NCBI RefSeq assembly: GCF_000715075.1
Contig: NC_134102.1
Coordinates: forward strand, 45,827,348 to 45,891,347
DNA length: 64,000 nt
Reading direction: 5' to 3'
Origin: Nicotiana tabacum
Taxonomy: Eukaryota > Streptophyta > Magnoliopsida > Solanales > Solanaceae
Shown here: in pieces, positions 23,421 to 35,058 of the stretch
Layout of the letters: each line of letters opens with the position of its first letter
How positions within the stretch are numbered: the stretch's first letter is position 1
The notes under the pieces: generated by a model
What the model was told of the DNA's origin: nothing
Databases searched by the model: none
The model's input: the letters and a program-made list of their open reading frames with translations, nothing else
Program-made: the position numbers and the translations under genes

Positions 23421-24524
23421 TATATACATCCAAGGTGTTTGGAAATAGAAAAGAGATTCAAAAACCAAACACAGATTAATTTTCCTCATACCGCGTGTAC
23501 TTCATCAAGAGAGAAACATGAGAGGATGACCCTAAGGGGATGGATCCTTATATACACGCTTCATGGACAACTCACGTGCCATAATATATCATCTACAACA
23601 CATAAGGCATCTACATGTACAATCAATGGATATCAAATCTTATACTTCTGGACTGATAAAGAGCATGCTAATGTGTAAGCATGTTCAAAGTATACAATTT
23701 CATCTCAAATGAGGCGCTTACGCCACACAATAACGAGCATCATGTTCAAATAGCAGAAATAAACATCCACACGATGTCTTGCATGATTCATGAAGTCATG
23801 AAGCCGTACAACCTTTAAAAGAGAATATCATGATTTACAACTATTCAAACAAGGCATAAACATAGTCTAAAGACTACCTCGAGCATGGACAAACCCTGTG
23901 CATGCACATGGGATAGACCACTCACATGCGCGTCACCCTTGGAAAGTGGCCATCCTCAACAATTCAAACAAAGAGTGCCTCAAGCCAACTATAGGCAAGA
24001 TAGATTCCTCAAACTCGCAAATCAGTACTTGGAGAATGCTTTCCCTCAAAAATCAACTGCTGAATTCTTCGAATCTAGCCAAAAACTACTTAAAGTCAAA
24101 TAAATCCATGGCTAACAACCCCAAACAGTAATGCTTTGATTTTTCTACAAACACGCAAAGTCAACAAAAACATAATCACAGGCCTGCACCCAGAACCCAA
24201 TAAAAGTCACATATATCGACTACCCATTCGAATACGAGGCCAACCATACAAGTTTCATCCAAATTCGACTCTGAACCAGGGTTCAAATTGCAAATTTTTA
24301 ATTTTATAAATGTTTAGCCAAAATCCACAATTTTTATCACTTAGATTCACCAATTGAATGTCAAATTCAAGGATGGAGTCGTGAATAATAATTAAATCCG
24401 ATTCAATAACACTTACCCAATTCAAGTGGGTAAAATATGCCTCAAAAATACCTCAATCCGAGCTCTCAATCTGAAAATATGATAAAATGAACAAAACCCT
24501 CAATTTAATACCACTGCCCAGCAA

Positions 24525-24815
24525 TTTCGCATCTACGAACCAAGGTGCTCGCACCTACGAGCTCGCTCCTATGGAAAATAGGCTCACACTCGGCAGCTCA
24601 TTAACTCCACCGACCTTCCGCTTCTACGGACTCCTTTCGCACCTACTGGAGTGCGCCTGCGCTTTGACCCTCAAATCAGCGCAATTGCAGATGCGCAAAT
24701 GCCTCGCATCTGAGACCTCCAATCCCAGCCTCCTCCTTCTTGTCTGCGCACCATTTCACACAAGTGTGACTTTACACATGTGCATCTCTTCTTCTCATGT
24801 GCGATTGCACTAGAT
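24525..24815. repeat. U3 array with GCACCTACGAG/TGCGCAAATG motifs
   Basis: Decayed CG-containing motifs (TCGCATCTACGAACC, CGCACCTACGAGCTCGC, TGCAGATGCGCAAATG, TGTGCGATTGCAC) lie about 630-920 bp from the LTR start. Many CG sites have TG or CA in their place, consistent with deamination of methylated cytosine. Confidence 0.5.
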
Positions 24816-25639
24816 GTGCCATCAACAAGCCATGTCCAACCACCTTTTAGGTGGTCCGAATCCTACCCAAACCCAAAGAACCCCGCCCAAACATAACAAA
24901 AAGTCCCAAAACATAACATTGATGTACTCGAGAACATTTAACACAAAATAACATCAAAACCACGGATCGGCGATAAACATCAATCTCTTAAGTTCATAAG
25001 CTTCAAACTTCAAACCAAACGTCTAATTCAAGCCTAACAAATTTGGAATGACCCCAAATTTTAAACACAAGTTCCAAATGCCAAAACGAACCTATTCTAA
25101 CTTTTGAAACAACAATATAACCCTAATAGTCTCAAAGTCAACCCCCTGTCAAACCTATAAACTTTCTAAACCTTCAAATTGCCAACTTTCACCAAAAATA
25201 ACCAAGCCAACCTAGGAACCTCAAACACAAATTCCAGAGCGGCCACACAAAAGTCAAACCTCAGTTAGCTCTTATAACTTAAGCTTCCAACCTTGGAATT
25301 AAGTTTTCCAATTAACTCCAAAACCTTTCCGGTACCAAACCAACCATCCCTGCAAGTCACCAAGCATCGAATACACATACAGAGAAATATCAAATAGGGG
25401 TATGAGGCTAAAATACACAAAATGACGTGTCGGGTCGTTACAAAATTCCATATTTTTGGTGTTAATAGTTCATAAAGAATCTTGAAATAGTATCAAAAAT
25501 AAGTAAAAATTACTTACCCCAAAGTCTTGTGTGAATATATCCATGAGAAATTTCCCCTCTCTAATCCTAAGGTTCAAAATTTGAGATATGGGCGCAAAAT
25601 CCCGAAATAACATCTTAAATACACTACACAACAGGACCC

Positions 25640-25830
25640 TTCACGAACGCGACCACTTCTTCACGTTCGCGAATCACAAACCAAGGCTTCTGACCAAATG
25701 CACTTCGCGATTGCGGCCTCAACCTCACAATCGTGATAGCCACTAATCCCTCTTCTTTGCAAATGCGATGGAAAAAATCTCCCCTACCTGCTCTAACTCC
25801 TCGCGAACGCGACAAAAACTCGTGAACATG
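25640..25830. repeat. U3 palindrome array, ACGTTCGCGAA type
   Basis: TTCACGAACGCGACC, TTCACGTTCGCGAATC, CACTTCGCGATTGCGG and TCCTCGCGAACGCGAC make a dense CG cluster of self-complementary motifs within the split LTR. The vocabulary (TCGCGA core) differs from that of the nested LTR beside it. Confidence 0.6.
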
Positions 25831-26654
25831 ATACACCTGGAAGCAACACTATGTAGATGCCGCTATTATTATTGAATGTGAAGAGAAAAATACTCAACAC
25901 CAAAAATACACTTCACTAACACATCGCTATTACCACAAATGCAAATAACACTGCCACCTGCTACAAAGCATCAACTCTAAATTCAAAATGGTCAGAAACC
26001 ATCCACAATCACACCCGAGCCCCCCGGACCTCTTTCGTTCATACAAAAAAGTCAAAATACATCATAAACAATTCTCCAAAGGCTCCAAACATCATAAATA
26101 ACATCAGAACCAAGAATCAAAGATCAAAATTATTCTCTTAACTTTCAAACCTTCAAACTGCGTCGAACGCGTCCAAATCACACTTAAACACTTTGGATCA
26201 CAATTTAAATTTGCACACAAATTCCAATAAACTAAACGAATATATACAAGATCTTTAAACCACAATAGGAGTATGATAACACTGAGGTCAACTCCGACCA
26301 AACCTATGAACTCTCCAATTCTTTAAATTGCCAACTTTTGACATATAGAACGAAAACCTTTTATGAACATCCAAAATCAAATCTGAATATATGCCCAAGT
26401 CAAAAATCACCATACCAAAATATTAAAAATATCAAATCACCAATCGAAGGTCGTTTACTCAAAAGTCAAACCTTGGTCAACTCTTCCAACATAAAGCTTC
26501 CAAATTAAAAATCGCTCTATCAAATCCACCTCGAACCACTCAAAAATCAAGACCAACCATGCACACAAGTATTAATATACCATAGGAAGCTGCTGAAAGT
26601 GTCAAATAAATGAATGAAATGCTAGAACTCAAAACGACCGATTGGATCGTTACA

Positions 26655-27206
26655 TTCTACCCTACTTAAACATATGTTCATCCTCGATCGTGCCAAGAAT
26701 CATGCCATATTCATTCAATCATTGTATGAACTCATCCCATGCATATCTATGGGTGATACCACGTCACCACATTCTAAATAATTCAATTAGTGCAACCCCG
26801 ACTGAAAATTCTTTCTTCAACCCTAGCCCATAAACATTAGAACCAAATTCCAACATTCGAAATACCTTATGAGTTCAAATTCTCGCATATATACATTGTA
26901 TCAGTCTTAACAAGATGCATCAAGGGATAAAATATATTCCAAAGATATAACCACACAGTGTACCACATAACTCATGTACTCATAGTAATATCTTTAGACT
27001 GCAATAGCAGCTCATTACCAAATCCGATACCGGCAACATACCTCACATCAAATAAAACCTTCCAAACCTTCACAACACATCTAATGATGAGAGAAATACA
27101 TAGAAACTCATAACCACCCATCAGATCAACAATTCGTGAAGCTCTCTCATTAGACAAGAACCATTACAAAATTCTAAGGTGACAAATTCCATTATTCTTC
27201 CAAACA
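26655..27206 (-). other. Internal 3' non-coding end of the minus-strand element
   Basis: On the minus strand it ends CACGATCGAGGATGAACATA then a TTTAAGTAGGGTAGAA tract touching the LTR at 26654. A GGTGACGTGGTATCACCC segment near 26757 also occurs in the + strand relative near 36240, identifying the same family. No frame of note. Confidence 0.65.
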
Positions 27207-27590
27207 TGTCTTATTTTTCATACCCCGACCTTGGGAAGTAGGACCGACACTCAACCGGGTTATCCTGGTCAAGAAAGCCTACTTGGAGCCTACTATCCTT
27301 AGATGTGCAACACCGAATTTAATTAATTAATGAAGTGTCATTTGGTAAATGACAAAATAATTACAAATCTTTAGATTAAAAGTGGGAATAAACTACCAAA
27401 ATAGCATATTAGAGTTCCCCTCAAACGAACATAACCTACAGTACATCTACGTAGCCTTTAAGTAAACATGAGAGTAGTATGGAAATGCCGGTTAATTTGA
27501 CCTGAAATTAAAAATCTCAAAGAACAAGTGTAAAATAGAGTGCGTTATGGAAATTTGTATCAAATCACCACTATTATCCTTAGCCCCATG
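27207..27590 (-). mobile_element. LTR 3'-end fragment, GGGGCG group
   Basis: ATACCCCGACCTTGGG followed by CACTCAACCGGGTTATCCTG and AAGAAAGCCTACTTGG is the inverted terminal block of this LTR group, in decayed form. It includes a piece of the conserved TCTACGTAGCCT region. It stops where a different LTR's primer-site region starts. Confidence 0.6.
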
Positions 27591-27603
27591 GTGGGTGCAA
27601 AAC
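27582..27603 (-). other. Possible primer-binding site of a Tat-like element
   Basis: On the minus strand GTTTTGCACCCACCATGGGG follows a putative LTR end. I recall similar TGGCGCCCACCGTGGGG-type primer regions in plant Tat-lineage elements; the priming tRNA is not identified here. Confidence 0.35.
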
Positions 27604-28290
27604 TATTTACACTTAAAAATAGATAACAATTAAATTTATTTGTGGTTTTAAGGACATGTAGATTAATTTAATACAAGTTACTAATGTCTTTAGATTAAGA
27701 AAATGAAAGACGTAATAAAGGGCCAAACCAATGATAAGGGTAATTCCGAGCCTGGTTGGTGGCTTGATGAGGAACTTGCCTTCGATTCCAAGCTTGCACT
27801 TATGAAGAACTTAAGAACAAAAATAAGAACTTTGAACAACCAAAAGGATTGAAATAAATTACCTTGATATGCGTGTTACAATGTGTCCCATGAATAAGAA
27901 GCTTTTCCCTTTATATAGTAGGGGAGTTTTACCCTAAGTACAATTATAAGAAAGGTAAAAATCTTCTGTTTTGCTAATCACAAATGTTATGCTGATACGG
28001 GCCGAGATTCACGCCGTGATATCCGATCGGGCATGGATATCGTGGCCCTTTCTTAGTCGAGTGCAGCTGTTTTGTGCTCTCCGATGTCTCAATCCTCGAA
28101 CGGGACTCGGATAATATGGCCCCCCATATCCCCGAGGGAAGGTGTTTTGCCCGAGCCCCGATACGAGGGACTCCTCGCTCTAACTCTGATTCATTACGTT
28201 CACGTTCCTGCTCCATTTGATTCACCGGGAAATCGAGTCATTGAATGGGCTCGGTTTTACCTATATATATTCTTGTTGCAAGTTATTATG
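27604..28290 (-). mobile_element. Tat-like LTR with promoter
   Basis: The minus strand shows a GC-rich U3 with CGTGATATCC and CCGAGTCCCGTTCGAG motifs, then a TATA box (CTATATAAAGGG, 27907-27918). An R/U5 with TCAAGGTAATTTATTTCA follows, then the primer-like region at 27582-27603. The right edge is uncertain (28260-28300). The 83-residue frame on this strand (27974-28225) is not conserved coding as far as I can tell. Confidence 0.5.
27907..27918 (-). promoter_or_regulatory. LTR TATA box
   Basis: CTATATAAAGGG on the minus strand is the clearest core promoter in the window. It is followed at the usual distance by an ATTCATGGGACACATTG leader. Confidence 0.55.
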
Positions 28291-28710
28291 TATAATGCAT
28301 AGGTTTTTTGATTAGTGAGTATTACATGACTTGAACCTCGTCACAACTTAACCGAGGTTAGTCTTAATACTTACTGAGTATACATTATCCGGTCTACTCA
28401 TACTACTCTTTTGCATATTACCTTGGAGTCCCCTTCCCTTATTTTGTATTGCAATTTATACATTCAGATAGTATTATGCAAGTGAAACATCTCATTGTAT
28501 TCAGTTTTAGAGCTCATGACTTTGTACTATCTAATTTTGGGAGTTTTGTACTATGTATCACTATATTGGCTATTGTTGGAGTGTTATTCCGCTCTTTAAG
28601 ATATTCAGACTTATTATATCTTGTTATTTTAAGTCCTTAACGTATGTTGGCTTACCTAGCATGGAGGTTAGGTGCCATCACAATCTTTGGTGGGATTTTG
28701 GGTGGTGACA
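28291..28710 (+). mobile_element. LTR 3'-end fragment (GTCG group) of a + strand chromovirus
   Basis: It carries ACTTACTGAGTATACATTAT, GTTGGCTTACCTAGCATGG and ends GGTGGTGACA. These correspond to the same blocks in the tandem units at 1-1522. The 5' part of the LTR is missing. Confidence 0.7.
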
Positions 28711-28713
28711 AGT

Positions 28714-28726
28714 TAGTATCAGAGCC
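28714..28726 (+). other. Primer-binding site (tRNA-Met type)
   Basis: TAGTATCAGAGCC differs from the consensus TGGTATCAGAGCC at one base (G to A). Confidence 0.8.
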
Positions 28727-28911
28727 CTAGGTTCATACGTTCTACGGGTCACTACAAGTCTAGTAGAGTCTTGCAGATCGGTATAGAGATATTTGTACTT
28801 ATCTTCGAGAGGCTACCAGACTGTTAGAAAAACTTCACTTTCTTTCATTCTTTGTCGTGCAGATTTATTTATCCCGAAGTTTGAAACTTTAGTCTTCTAT
28901 TCTCTCACAGA

Positions 28912-29632
28912 TGAAGAGGACACATTCTTTGGAAGCAGCTGAGCAAGCACCAGTACCCCCTATCAGTGTTGTGAGAGGCTGGGGCTGGGGCCGGGACAGA
29001 GACGGGGCACGTACCGTAGTAGAGACACTACTAGCTCCAGCTGAGGAGCAGGTGCCCGATCATATTGAGTAGGTGGGACCAACTCAGGCACCTGAGGACC
29101 TATTGCTATAACTTGGATTTTAGGAGACTTTGGCTCACATTATGAGTATTTGAGAACTTAAGCTAGGCGAGATTGATTCCGATTTCACTAGCAACTTCAT
29201 AGGCCAGGGGAGGGGCTCAGACTTCCACTGTTCGTATAAAGAGCAGTTGGTTCATGGTTATCAGACCTCGGATGTTCTACCGGTGTAGATCAGCCCGAGA
29301 TAGGGTTAGCCATGACTATTGAGGAGCAAAAGAGGATGGAGAGGTTTCAGATACTTTGTCCTCCCCATTTAAATGGAGAGCCTACTGAGGACGCACAAGG
29401 CTTCTTGGATCAGTGTTATTGTATTCTGCGCATTTTGGGTCTGGTGAAGTCGAACGTGGTTGACTTTACTACCTTCTAGTTGTTAAGGCCAGTATACAGG
29501 TGGCGGAAGACTTATGAGTTGAGTAGGCCAGCCGGTAGAGAACCACTCATATTGTCTCAGTTCTCGGTTCTTTTCTTGTAGGAGTTTATCCCACAGATTC
29601 ACAGGGACGAGTTGCGCAGTGATTTGAAACAT
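28912..29632 (+). pseudogene. gag remnant of a + strand chromovirus
   Basis: The start MKRTHSLEAAEQAP lies about 185 bp after the primer site. After several stops, the core Gag domain can be read near 29330-29620: RFQILCPPHLNGEPTEDAQG, FLDQCYCILRILGL, then FTTF, W and [11 protein letters not shown]. This matches the retrotransposon gag domain pattern (dimerising capsid protein). The frame ends at a junction with an opposite-strand RT at about 29632. Sequence order matches the gag at 49369-50069. Confidence 0.8.
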
Positions 29633-30318
29633 CTTGTAATATCCAGGTAAGCCTAAGAAACTGCGAATATTTGTTGCAGTTGTAGGTCTCGGCCAATTCT
29701 TCACAGCTGAAAGTTTCTGAGGATCAACCTTAATTCCGTCACTAGAGACTACATGACCCAAGAATATGATCGATTCACCCCAAAATTCACACTTTGAAAA
29801 CTTTGCATATAACTAGTGCTGATGTAGGGTTTGCAGAACTACCTTGAGATGATCGGCATGGTCTTCTCAACTTCGTGAATATACAAGAATATCGTCAATT
29901 ATCACTATCACAAAAGAGTCGAGGAATGGCTTTAAAACTCGGTTCATAAGATCCATGAAGGTTGTTGGGCATTTGTTAGCCCAAAAGACATCACTAGAAA
30001 CTCAAAATGCCCACACCGGGTCCTAAAAGCTATTTTCAGAATATCCCGCTCCCTAATCTTCAATTGGTGATACCCGGATCTTAAATCAATCTTGGAGAAG
30101 TACACGGCACCTTGCAATAGATCAAACAAGTCATTTATCCTTGGCAGTGGGTACTTATTCTTGATTGTGACCTTATTAAGCTGTCGATAGTCAATACATA
30201 TTCTCAGTGACCCATCTTTCTTTCTTACAAAAAGGACTGGTGCGCCCCAAGGCAATACACTTGGACGGATAAAACCCTTTTCTAATAAATCTCTCAATCG
30301 TACCTTTAGCTCTTTCAA
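29633..30318 (-). pseudogene. Reverse transcriptase of the best preserved element, truncated
   Basis: The palm and fingers are clear: [53 protein letters not shown] (first catalytic Asp) and [11 protein letters not shown] one-base deletion near 29970 shifts the frame; in the new frame the active site reads IIDDIL (29884-29905), a variant of the YxDD box. Next come a stop, then [20 protein letters not shown] and [11 protein letters not shown]. It is cut at about 29633 by the tail-to-tail junction with the gag remnant. RNase H, integrase and 3' LTR are absent. Confidence 0.93.
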
Positions 30319-31287
30319 TTATACCGGTGCCATTCTGTAGGGTGGAATAGATATAGGATGCGTGTCTAGCATCATATCAATCCCAAAATCAATCTCCCTG
30401 TCTGGTGGGATCCCAGGGAGTTCATCCGGAAAGACTCTCAAAAATGCATTCACAACAGGCACGGACTCAAGTGTAGGTGCCTCAGCATTGGTGTCCGTAA
30501 CCCGGACCAAATGGTAAATACATCCCTTGTTGATCATCTTTGTGGCCTTAAGGTAGGAAATAAACCTACCCTTCAGAACTACATCATCACCCTTCCACTC
30601 AATAACTGGCTCGTTTGGAAATTTGAACCTAACAGTCCTGGTTCGGCAATCAAGCTTGGCAAAACAAGAATAAAGCCAATCTATCCCCATTATCACATCA
30701 AAATCGACCATTTACAATTCAATCAGATCGGCCACGGTGTCACGACCACGCAACGTGACAACACAATCATTATAGACCCGTGTGGCCAAAATAGACTCAC
30801 CAATCGGAGCAGATACAGAGAACGGCTCATGAAGTTGTTCCGGTTCTAGCCCAAATTCCATAGAAACATAAGGAGTGACATATGACAAAGTAGAACCTGG
30901 ATCAATAAGAGCATACACATCATGAGATTGGACAATCAATTTACCCGTGACAACATCTGAAGAAGCCTCTGAATTCTGGAGACCCCTCATAGCATAGAAA
31001 CGGTCGGATCCTCCCGCACTCTGTTCTCCACCCCTAGTTGCACCACGCCCTATGGGTGTTGAAGTGCCTCGAGCTGGAAGAGGTGCTACAGATGTAGTAG
31101 TTGCAAAACTGGCTGGCTCTGACATGCCCCTACCCGTACCCTGGCGGGACGAACAACAATCCCTCTGAATGTGACCCCTCAATCCGCATCTGTAACATAT
31201 GGGTATATAGCATATTCCTAGGTGCATCTTTCTACACCTAGGACATGGGGGCCTCTTCTGCTGCTGGAATCTACCACCATGACGACC
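30319..31287 (-). pseudogene. Gag zinc knuckle, protease and pol N-terminus
   Basis: Reading leftward: a CCHC knuckle CYRCGLRGHIQRDC (near 31150-31200), a Ser/Gly/Arg-rich linker, then protease with active site ALIDPGSTLSYV and the flap-like region to VIMGIDWL. The linker to RT contains FPDELPGIPP and IPPYRMAPV. In-frame stops at about 30712 (after LIEL) and 30319 (after MAPV) are single-base changes. The Asp-Pro-Gly-Ser form of the active site is usual in this chromovirus branch. The protein is otherwise uninterrupted, so the copy is fairly young. Confidence 0.92.
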
Positions 31288-32393
31288 CTACTGATATGAG
31301 CCCATGTTGCCCTGAGTGGGCCTGAAACGGCTCCACTGCTGCTGCTGACTGGGCCCTGATGGCAGTACACTAGGCAAAGATGGAGCAAAGGACTGGGATG
31401 GTCCTGACGACCCTCCCCTTAATGTTGAATTGCCACCACAAGAAGAACCACCAAAGTTGCCCGCAGACTGGGCATTATTACTACCCTCTCGCTCCATTCT
31501 GTTCCTGAATTTGCAGGTCTCTGTGGCTTGAGCGAATGCCACCATCTTTCCATAGTTCATATTAGAATTCAAAGCTGCTGTAGCGGCCTTATTAATTACC
31601 AAGGGACTAAGGCCCTGTACAAATCGGCGCACTCTAGCCTCTATACTGGGCAGTATGTAAATAACATTCTTAGAAAGGTACGCGAATCTCATATAGTAAT
31701 CCCACACACTCAAGCTAGCTTGCCTCAAGTTCTCAATCTCAGCAGCATGGGCTACCTTAGTCTCGGCAGGCAAGAAATGATCAATGAAGTCATTGGCAAA
31801 CTCACCCACCTCGCTAGAAGGCTCCGTTCTTCACGGGTCTCCTCCCATAGTTCGTACCAAGAATATGCCACCTCTCTCAGGCGGTAGGAGGCAAATTCCA
31901 CTGCCTCTGTCTCAGTAGCACACATAACTCGGAGAGTCTTGTGCATCTCATCAATGAAGTCCTGGGGATCCTCCTTTGGGTTAGTACCCGTGAACACTGG
32001 AGGATCCAACTGGAGAAACTTGTTCACACTGGAACTAGTAGAATCCCCTAGCTGACTGGAAGAAGTGGGTGCAACATTTGATTTCTGGGCCTGGGATGCC
32101 ACTATCTGAGCTAAAATCTGTATGGCTTCCTTAAGATCAACATTAGAAACACCATAATCGGAAGCTGGAACTGGGTGTGGAATAGGTATATCAGTTGGAG
32201 GAACCGTTGTACCCTTAGTAGGTGTAGGGACAGGTGCGGTCTGATCAGTTGTAGTAGAGTCAGGCAGTGTAGTAACTGGAGGAATATTCTCAATCCTCGG
32301 GTACTCACCCACATCATCAATTATAGGGTCAATTGTCACTCCTGGGTTGACATTGGCGCTTTGGCCAGTTCTTGCCTTCTTCTTAGGTGCCAT
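31288..32393 (-). pseudogene. gag capsid region of the best preserved element
   Basis: I chose the start MAPKKKARTGQ at 32393, about 200 bp after the primer site; an upstream in-frame Met at 32417 lacks this typical basic start. A Pro/Thr-rich N-terminus leads to the Gag domain: KFLQLDPPVFTGTNPKEDPQ, FIDEMHKTLRVMCATE and YSWYELWEE. A frameshift near 31800 moves the frame; it continues FANDFIDHFLPAETK, SVWDYYMRFAYLSK, VRRFVQGLSPLVI and MVAFAQATE, then a Gly/Ser/Gln tail. A CAG to TAG stop at 31288 precedes the zinc knuckle. Confidence 0.92.
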
Positions 32394-32596
32394 GTACTGA
32401 AAGTTAAAGTAAAGCACGAGTTAAAGGAGGAACAATCTTACCATCAGCTTTATCGCACGATCGAGAACATAAAAGAAGGGTATTATTCCTAAATGCCCAT
32501 GTAGCATCCTAATTATAGATGTGGTCGACAACACACCGATAATAAGGACTCTACTAGACACGGCTCTGAGACATCCTAGGACACTGTAAAACCTTC

Positions 32597-32610
32597 GGCT
32601 CTGATACCAA
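32597..32610 (-). other. Primer-binding site, perfect tRNA-Met match
   Basis: TTGGTATCAGAGCC on the minus strand matches the plant initiator tRNA-Met primer site completely, three bases inside the LTR end. Confidence 0.9.
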
Positions 32611-33092
32611 GTTTGTCACGCCCCAAAACTGAGGAGCGCGACCGGCGCTCAACTGAGTGAACCCGACCGAGCAAGCCTATTAGATTTCCTTCTACCCAAA
32701 CTCATTCATGAATAAAGAGAATATATATCTTCGTTAATCAAACAATAAAGAGATCATGTATGCAATACCAATTTCTTACCATTAGTTACTTCATTTTAAG
32801 GTCTCAATTTCACACACATTTTTCATAATCTGAAGTGGAAATAGTAATTCAAACACAACATAACGAGTTTGAATTCCCCAACGCCAATATACAACCCACA
32901 CTATGTCTACGGAGCCTCTATAGATAAAGAAGAGTACAATGATAATGCCGACAACAAGGCCCCGGCTATACCTCAAACAGAATACACAAAGTGCTAAAGA
33001 TACATGACCCCGTGATGAAGTGGGGCTCACCAAGTCAGCTGGGAAGAAGGTGTACTGCTATCACTGATCAATATCTCCTGCTGTGGAACCAC

Positions 33093-33114
33093 CTGCATCT
33101 ATTTAAAGATGCAG
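33093..33114. other. Conserved LTR hairpin CTGCATC..GATGCAG
   Basis: Perfect 7 bp arms around an 8-base AT-rich loop. The same arms occur at 57695-57715 and 39864-39885; the LTR at 41200-41220 has changed bases in both arms but still pairs. Confidence 0.6.
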
Positions 33115-33279
33115 TGCCCCCGGCAAAAGGGACATTAGTACTGTCGAATAGCACTAGTGTGTATAACTAAACACCATCTCAATAGAACAAATAATATTAC
33201 AATGAGGAATAATCATAAAATCAATGAAAGTCTCAAACAATACCAAAACATCAAGTTTCACGTAAATTCCCATATTTTC

Positions 33280-33600
33280 ATATTAGTGATTCTTAGCACT
33301 GATGTACCATTGTTCGCACTACCATTATTCACAATATCAATACCACCGTACTCTTAGCACGGAGTTCGATCATGACCCGATCAGCTAGGCTATCTCTTTA
33401 GAGACATCAACCACAATCTCTATCAATATCAATACCCCCGTACCATTAATACGGAGTCCGATCATGACTCGACCGGCTAGGCTATCTCATTAGAGACAAC
33501 AACCACAACCACAACCACAAATTCAATTACAATTTCCAGCACAATCACCGCCATGTGTGCGTCATGGTGTCCAATCACGACCCGATCGGCTAGGCTATCT
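33280..33600 (-). repeat. Minisatellite, about 80-90 bp unit, three to four copies
   Basis: Units contain a GTACC..TACGGAGTCCGATCATGAC core followed by CCGATCGGCTAGGCTATCTC and (T/G)AGAGACA. Copies lie near 33350, 33440 and 33555, with a partial copy near 33300. A short CAACCACAACCACAA run sits between two units. Confidence 0.7.
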
Positions 33601-34639
33601 TATTCGAGACATCAACCTTTTATATCAATCATCATATTTCATACTTCTTTCACATCTTTTCGTTTTATTGGCACTAGTGTCCACAATTATAAAATAATTC
33701 TTGGCACAGTAACCGTATTTAGTATTTCATGTTCACCTTTTCACTTTCAAACATCAACATCATCATCACCGACAACAACAATTCAAATCAAGGTGTGTAG
33801 TACACATGTGAGCAATTAAAAGTCTAAGGCACATAGAGATATTTCACAGAATTTGGCATAATAGCCTTCGTTTGAACTTGACTTGAAGTCGAAACATTAT
33901 TAATGCACATCCCATACTTGAACACATCCTAAATTGATGACATTATATGAATAAGGCATTTAGGATACTTATTGAACATATATCTTTCAACACAAACTTA
34001 CTTGGAATAGCCAATTTTATAATGAATCACTCGGGTCTTACATAAATTACATGAATATCGTGGGATTCAATTCTAAGAGAAGCGTTTAGCCAACATATCT
34101 CAATCGGGCTTCTTTAAACTCTAAAATATTTCTGAATTCTTAGCAACTTTAATCTATTTTAAAAATATAACAAATTGAACCAAAATTAGGAAGATGCTCA
34201 TGGTTCTAGCTCATTTGAGCATTTTATCAAACACTAGGTGTGCATTAAGGTTTCAAGGTCCTTTTATGGAGGATTCCATCATCCCACAACCCAATCTTTA
34301 CTATTTTTAGCTCAACAATCTTCCTACACCCTTTGATAACACATGTATGCAAAATAGACAACTCTCATGCCCAAAAATTATCTTGCTAATTACCCATTTC
34401 TAGAAAAAATTTAAAATTGAGGGTTAGGGTGTAGAATCTTACCTCTAGGATGAAGACCTAGTGAGTTTCCCTTCTTAATCTTCCATATTTTGAGCAAGAA
34501 TTGAAGAACAATTATTGAGGAACACCTTCTCACTCTAGGGCACTCTCTCTCACTCTAAAATGTCAGAATTTAGCTCAAAATGGCCCAAAGCGTGTATTTA
34601 ACGAAGTAGGGTCGGGTTTTAAAAACCCAAAAAAGGAGC

Positions 34640-34890
34640 TACAGAACAAAGTCTGCGATCGCATAATCGATATGCGGACCGTATATCGGTCATATAATTG
34701 GTGTCTGCGGCTACTATGCGGCCCGCAGACCAGTTCTGCGGTTGCATAATGAACTGCAAAATAGTTCTGCGATCGCATAGTCGACTGCAGAATGTCATCC
34801 AAACTGACCCTCTCCTGCCTCACTTCTACGACCATTATGCGGCACGTAGAGTGATTCTGCGGTCGCATAATGGACCGCAGAAATGCATTT
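34640..34890. repeat. U3 palindrome array, best example
   Basis: The densest array: CTGCGATCGCATAATCG, TATGCGGCCCGCAGAC, TTCTGCGATCGCATAG and, at 34855-34882, an inverted repeat with perfect 10-base arms (TTCTGCGGTC and GACCGCAGAA) around GCATAATG. It ends about 45 bp from a TTAAATA box on the minus strand. Confidence 0.8.
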
Positions 34891-35058
34891 CACTGCCAAA
34901 ATTTTTCCTTTACTTTCCAGTGCATTGTTCAACCCAAAAAGTCCAAGCCGTGGCGAGCAAGCTCGCCGCGAAAAATTTCTACAATCCTCAAACAGGTAAG
35001 CCCAATTCGGCACCACAAAACATTATTTTTGTTTTGCAAAATTTTATGGGGCCTTACA

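Larger units (their letters stand above)
22644..25442 (-). mobile_element. Nested solo LTR, GTCG group
   Basis: It begins TTCCACGACCCAAAACC, a mutated TGTCACGACCC, and ends GTGTCGGGTCGTTACA, about 2.8 kb. Both flanks belong to one interrupted LTR, so it inserted there. The flanking five bases (AATTT and AAATT) are similar but not identical. It has its own ATATAGAGAAGATATG minisatellite (23190-23420) and palindrome array (24525-24815). Confidence 0.7.
20769..26654 (-). mobile_element. 3' LTR of a minus-strand element, split by a nested LTR
   Basis: The left end is TGTCACGACCCAACATC and the right end GATTGGATCGTTACA. The span is 5886 bp; removing the nested copy at 22644-25442 leaves about 3.09 kb, the usual size for this group. 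The interrupted halves resume in register: AAGTTCCATCTCTAATTT before and AAATTCCATATTTTTGG after. The element's internal 3' end and purine tract follow on the right. It has an ATATAGAGAAGATATGCAT-type minisatellite and a palindrome array at 25640-25830. Confidence 0.75.
32614..35058 (-). mobile_element. Full 5' LTR of the best preserved element (GGGGCG group)
   Basis: Length 2445 bp. The plus strand runs TGTCACGCCCC to GGGGCCTTACA. It drives the gag-pol remnant to its left. It is closely related to the solo LTR at 37983-40363 in the opposite direction (shared TGTAAGGCCCCGTAAAG start, palindrome array, hairpin block and end). Modules from its start: array 34640-34890, TTAAATA-like box near 34597, minisatellite 33280-33600, hairpin 33093-33114, terminal block. 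Confidence 0.9.

Noticed and set aside
27974..28225. 83-residue charged open frame
   Set aside because: It overlaps the U3 of a Tat-like LTR upstream of its TATA box and is probably non-coding.
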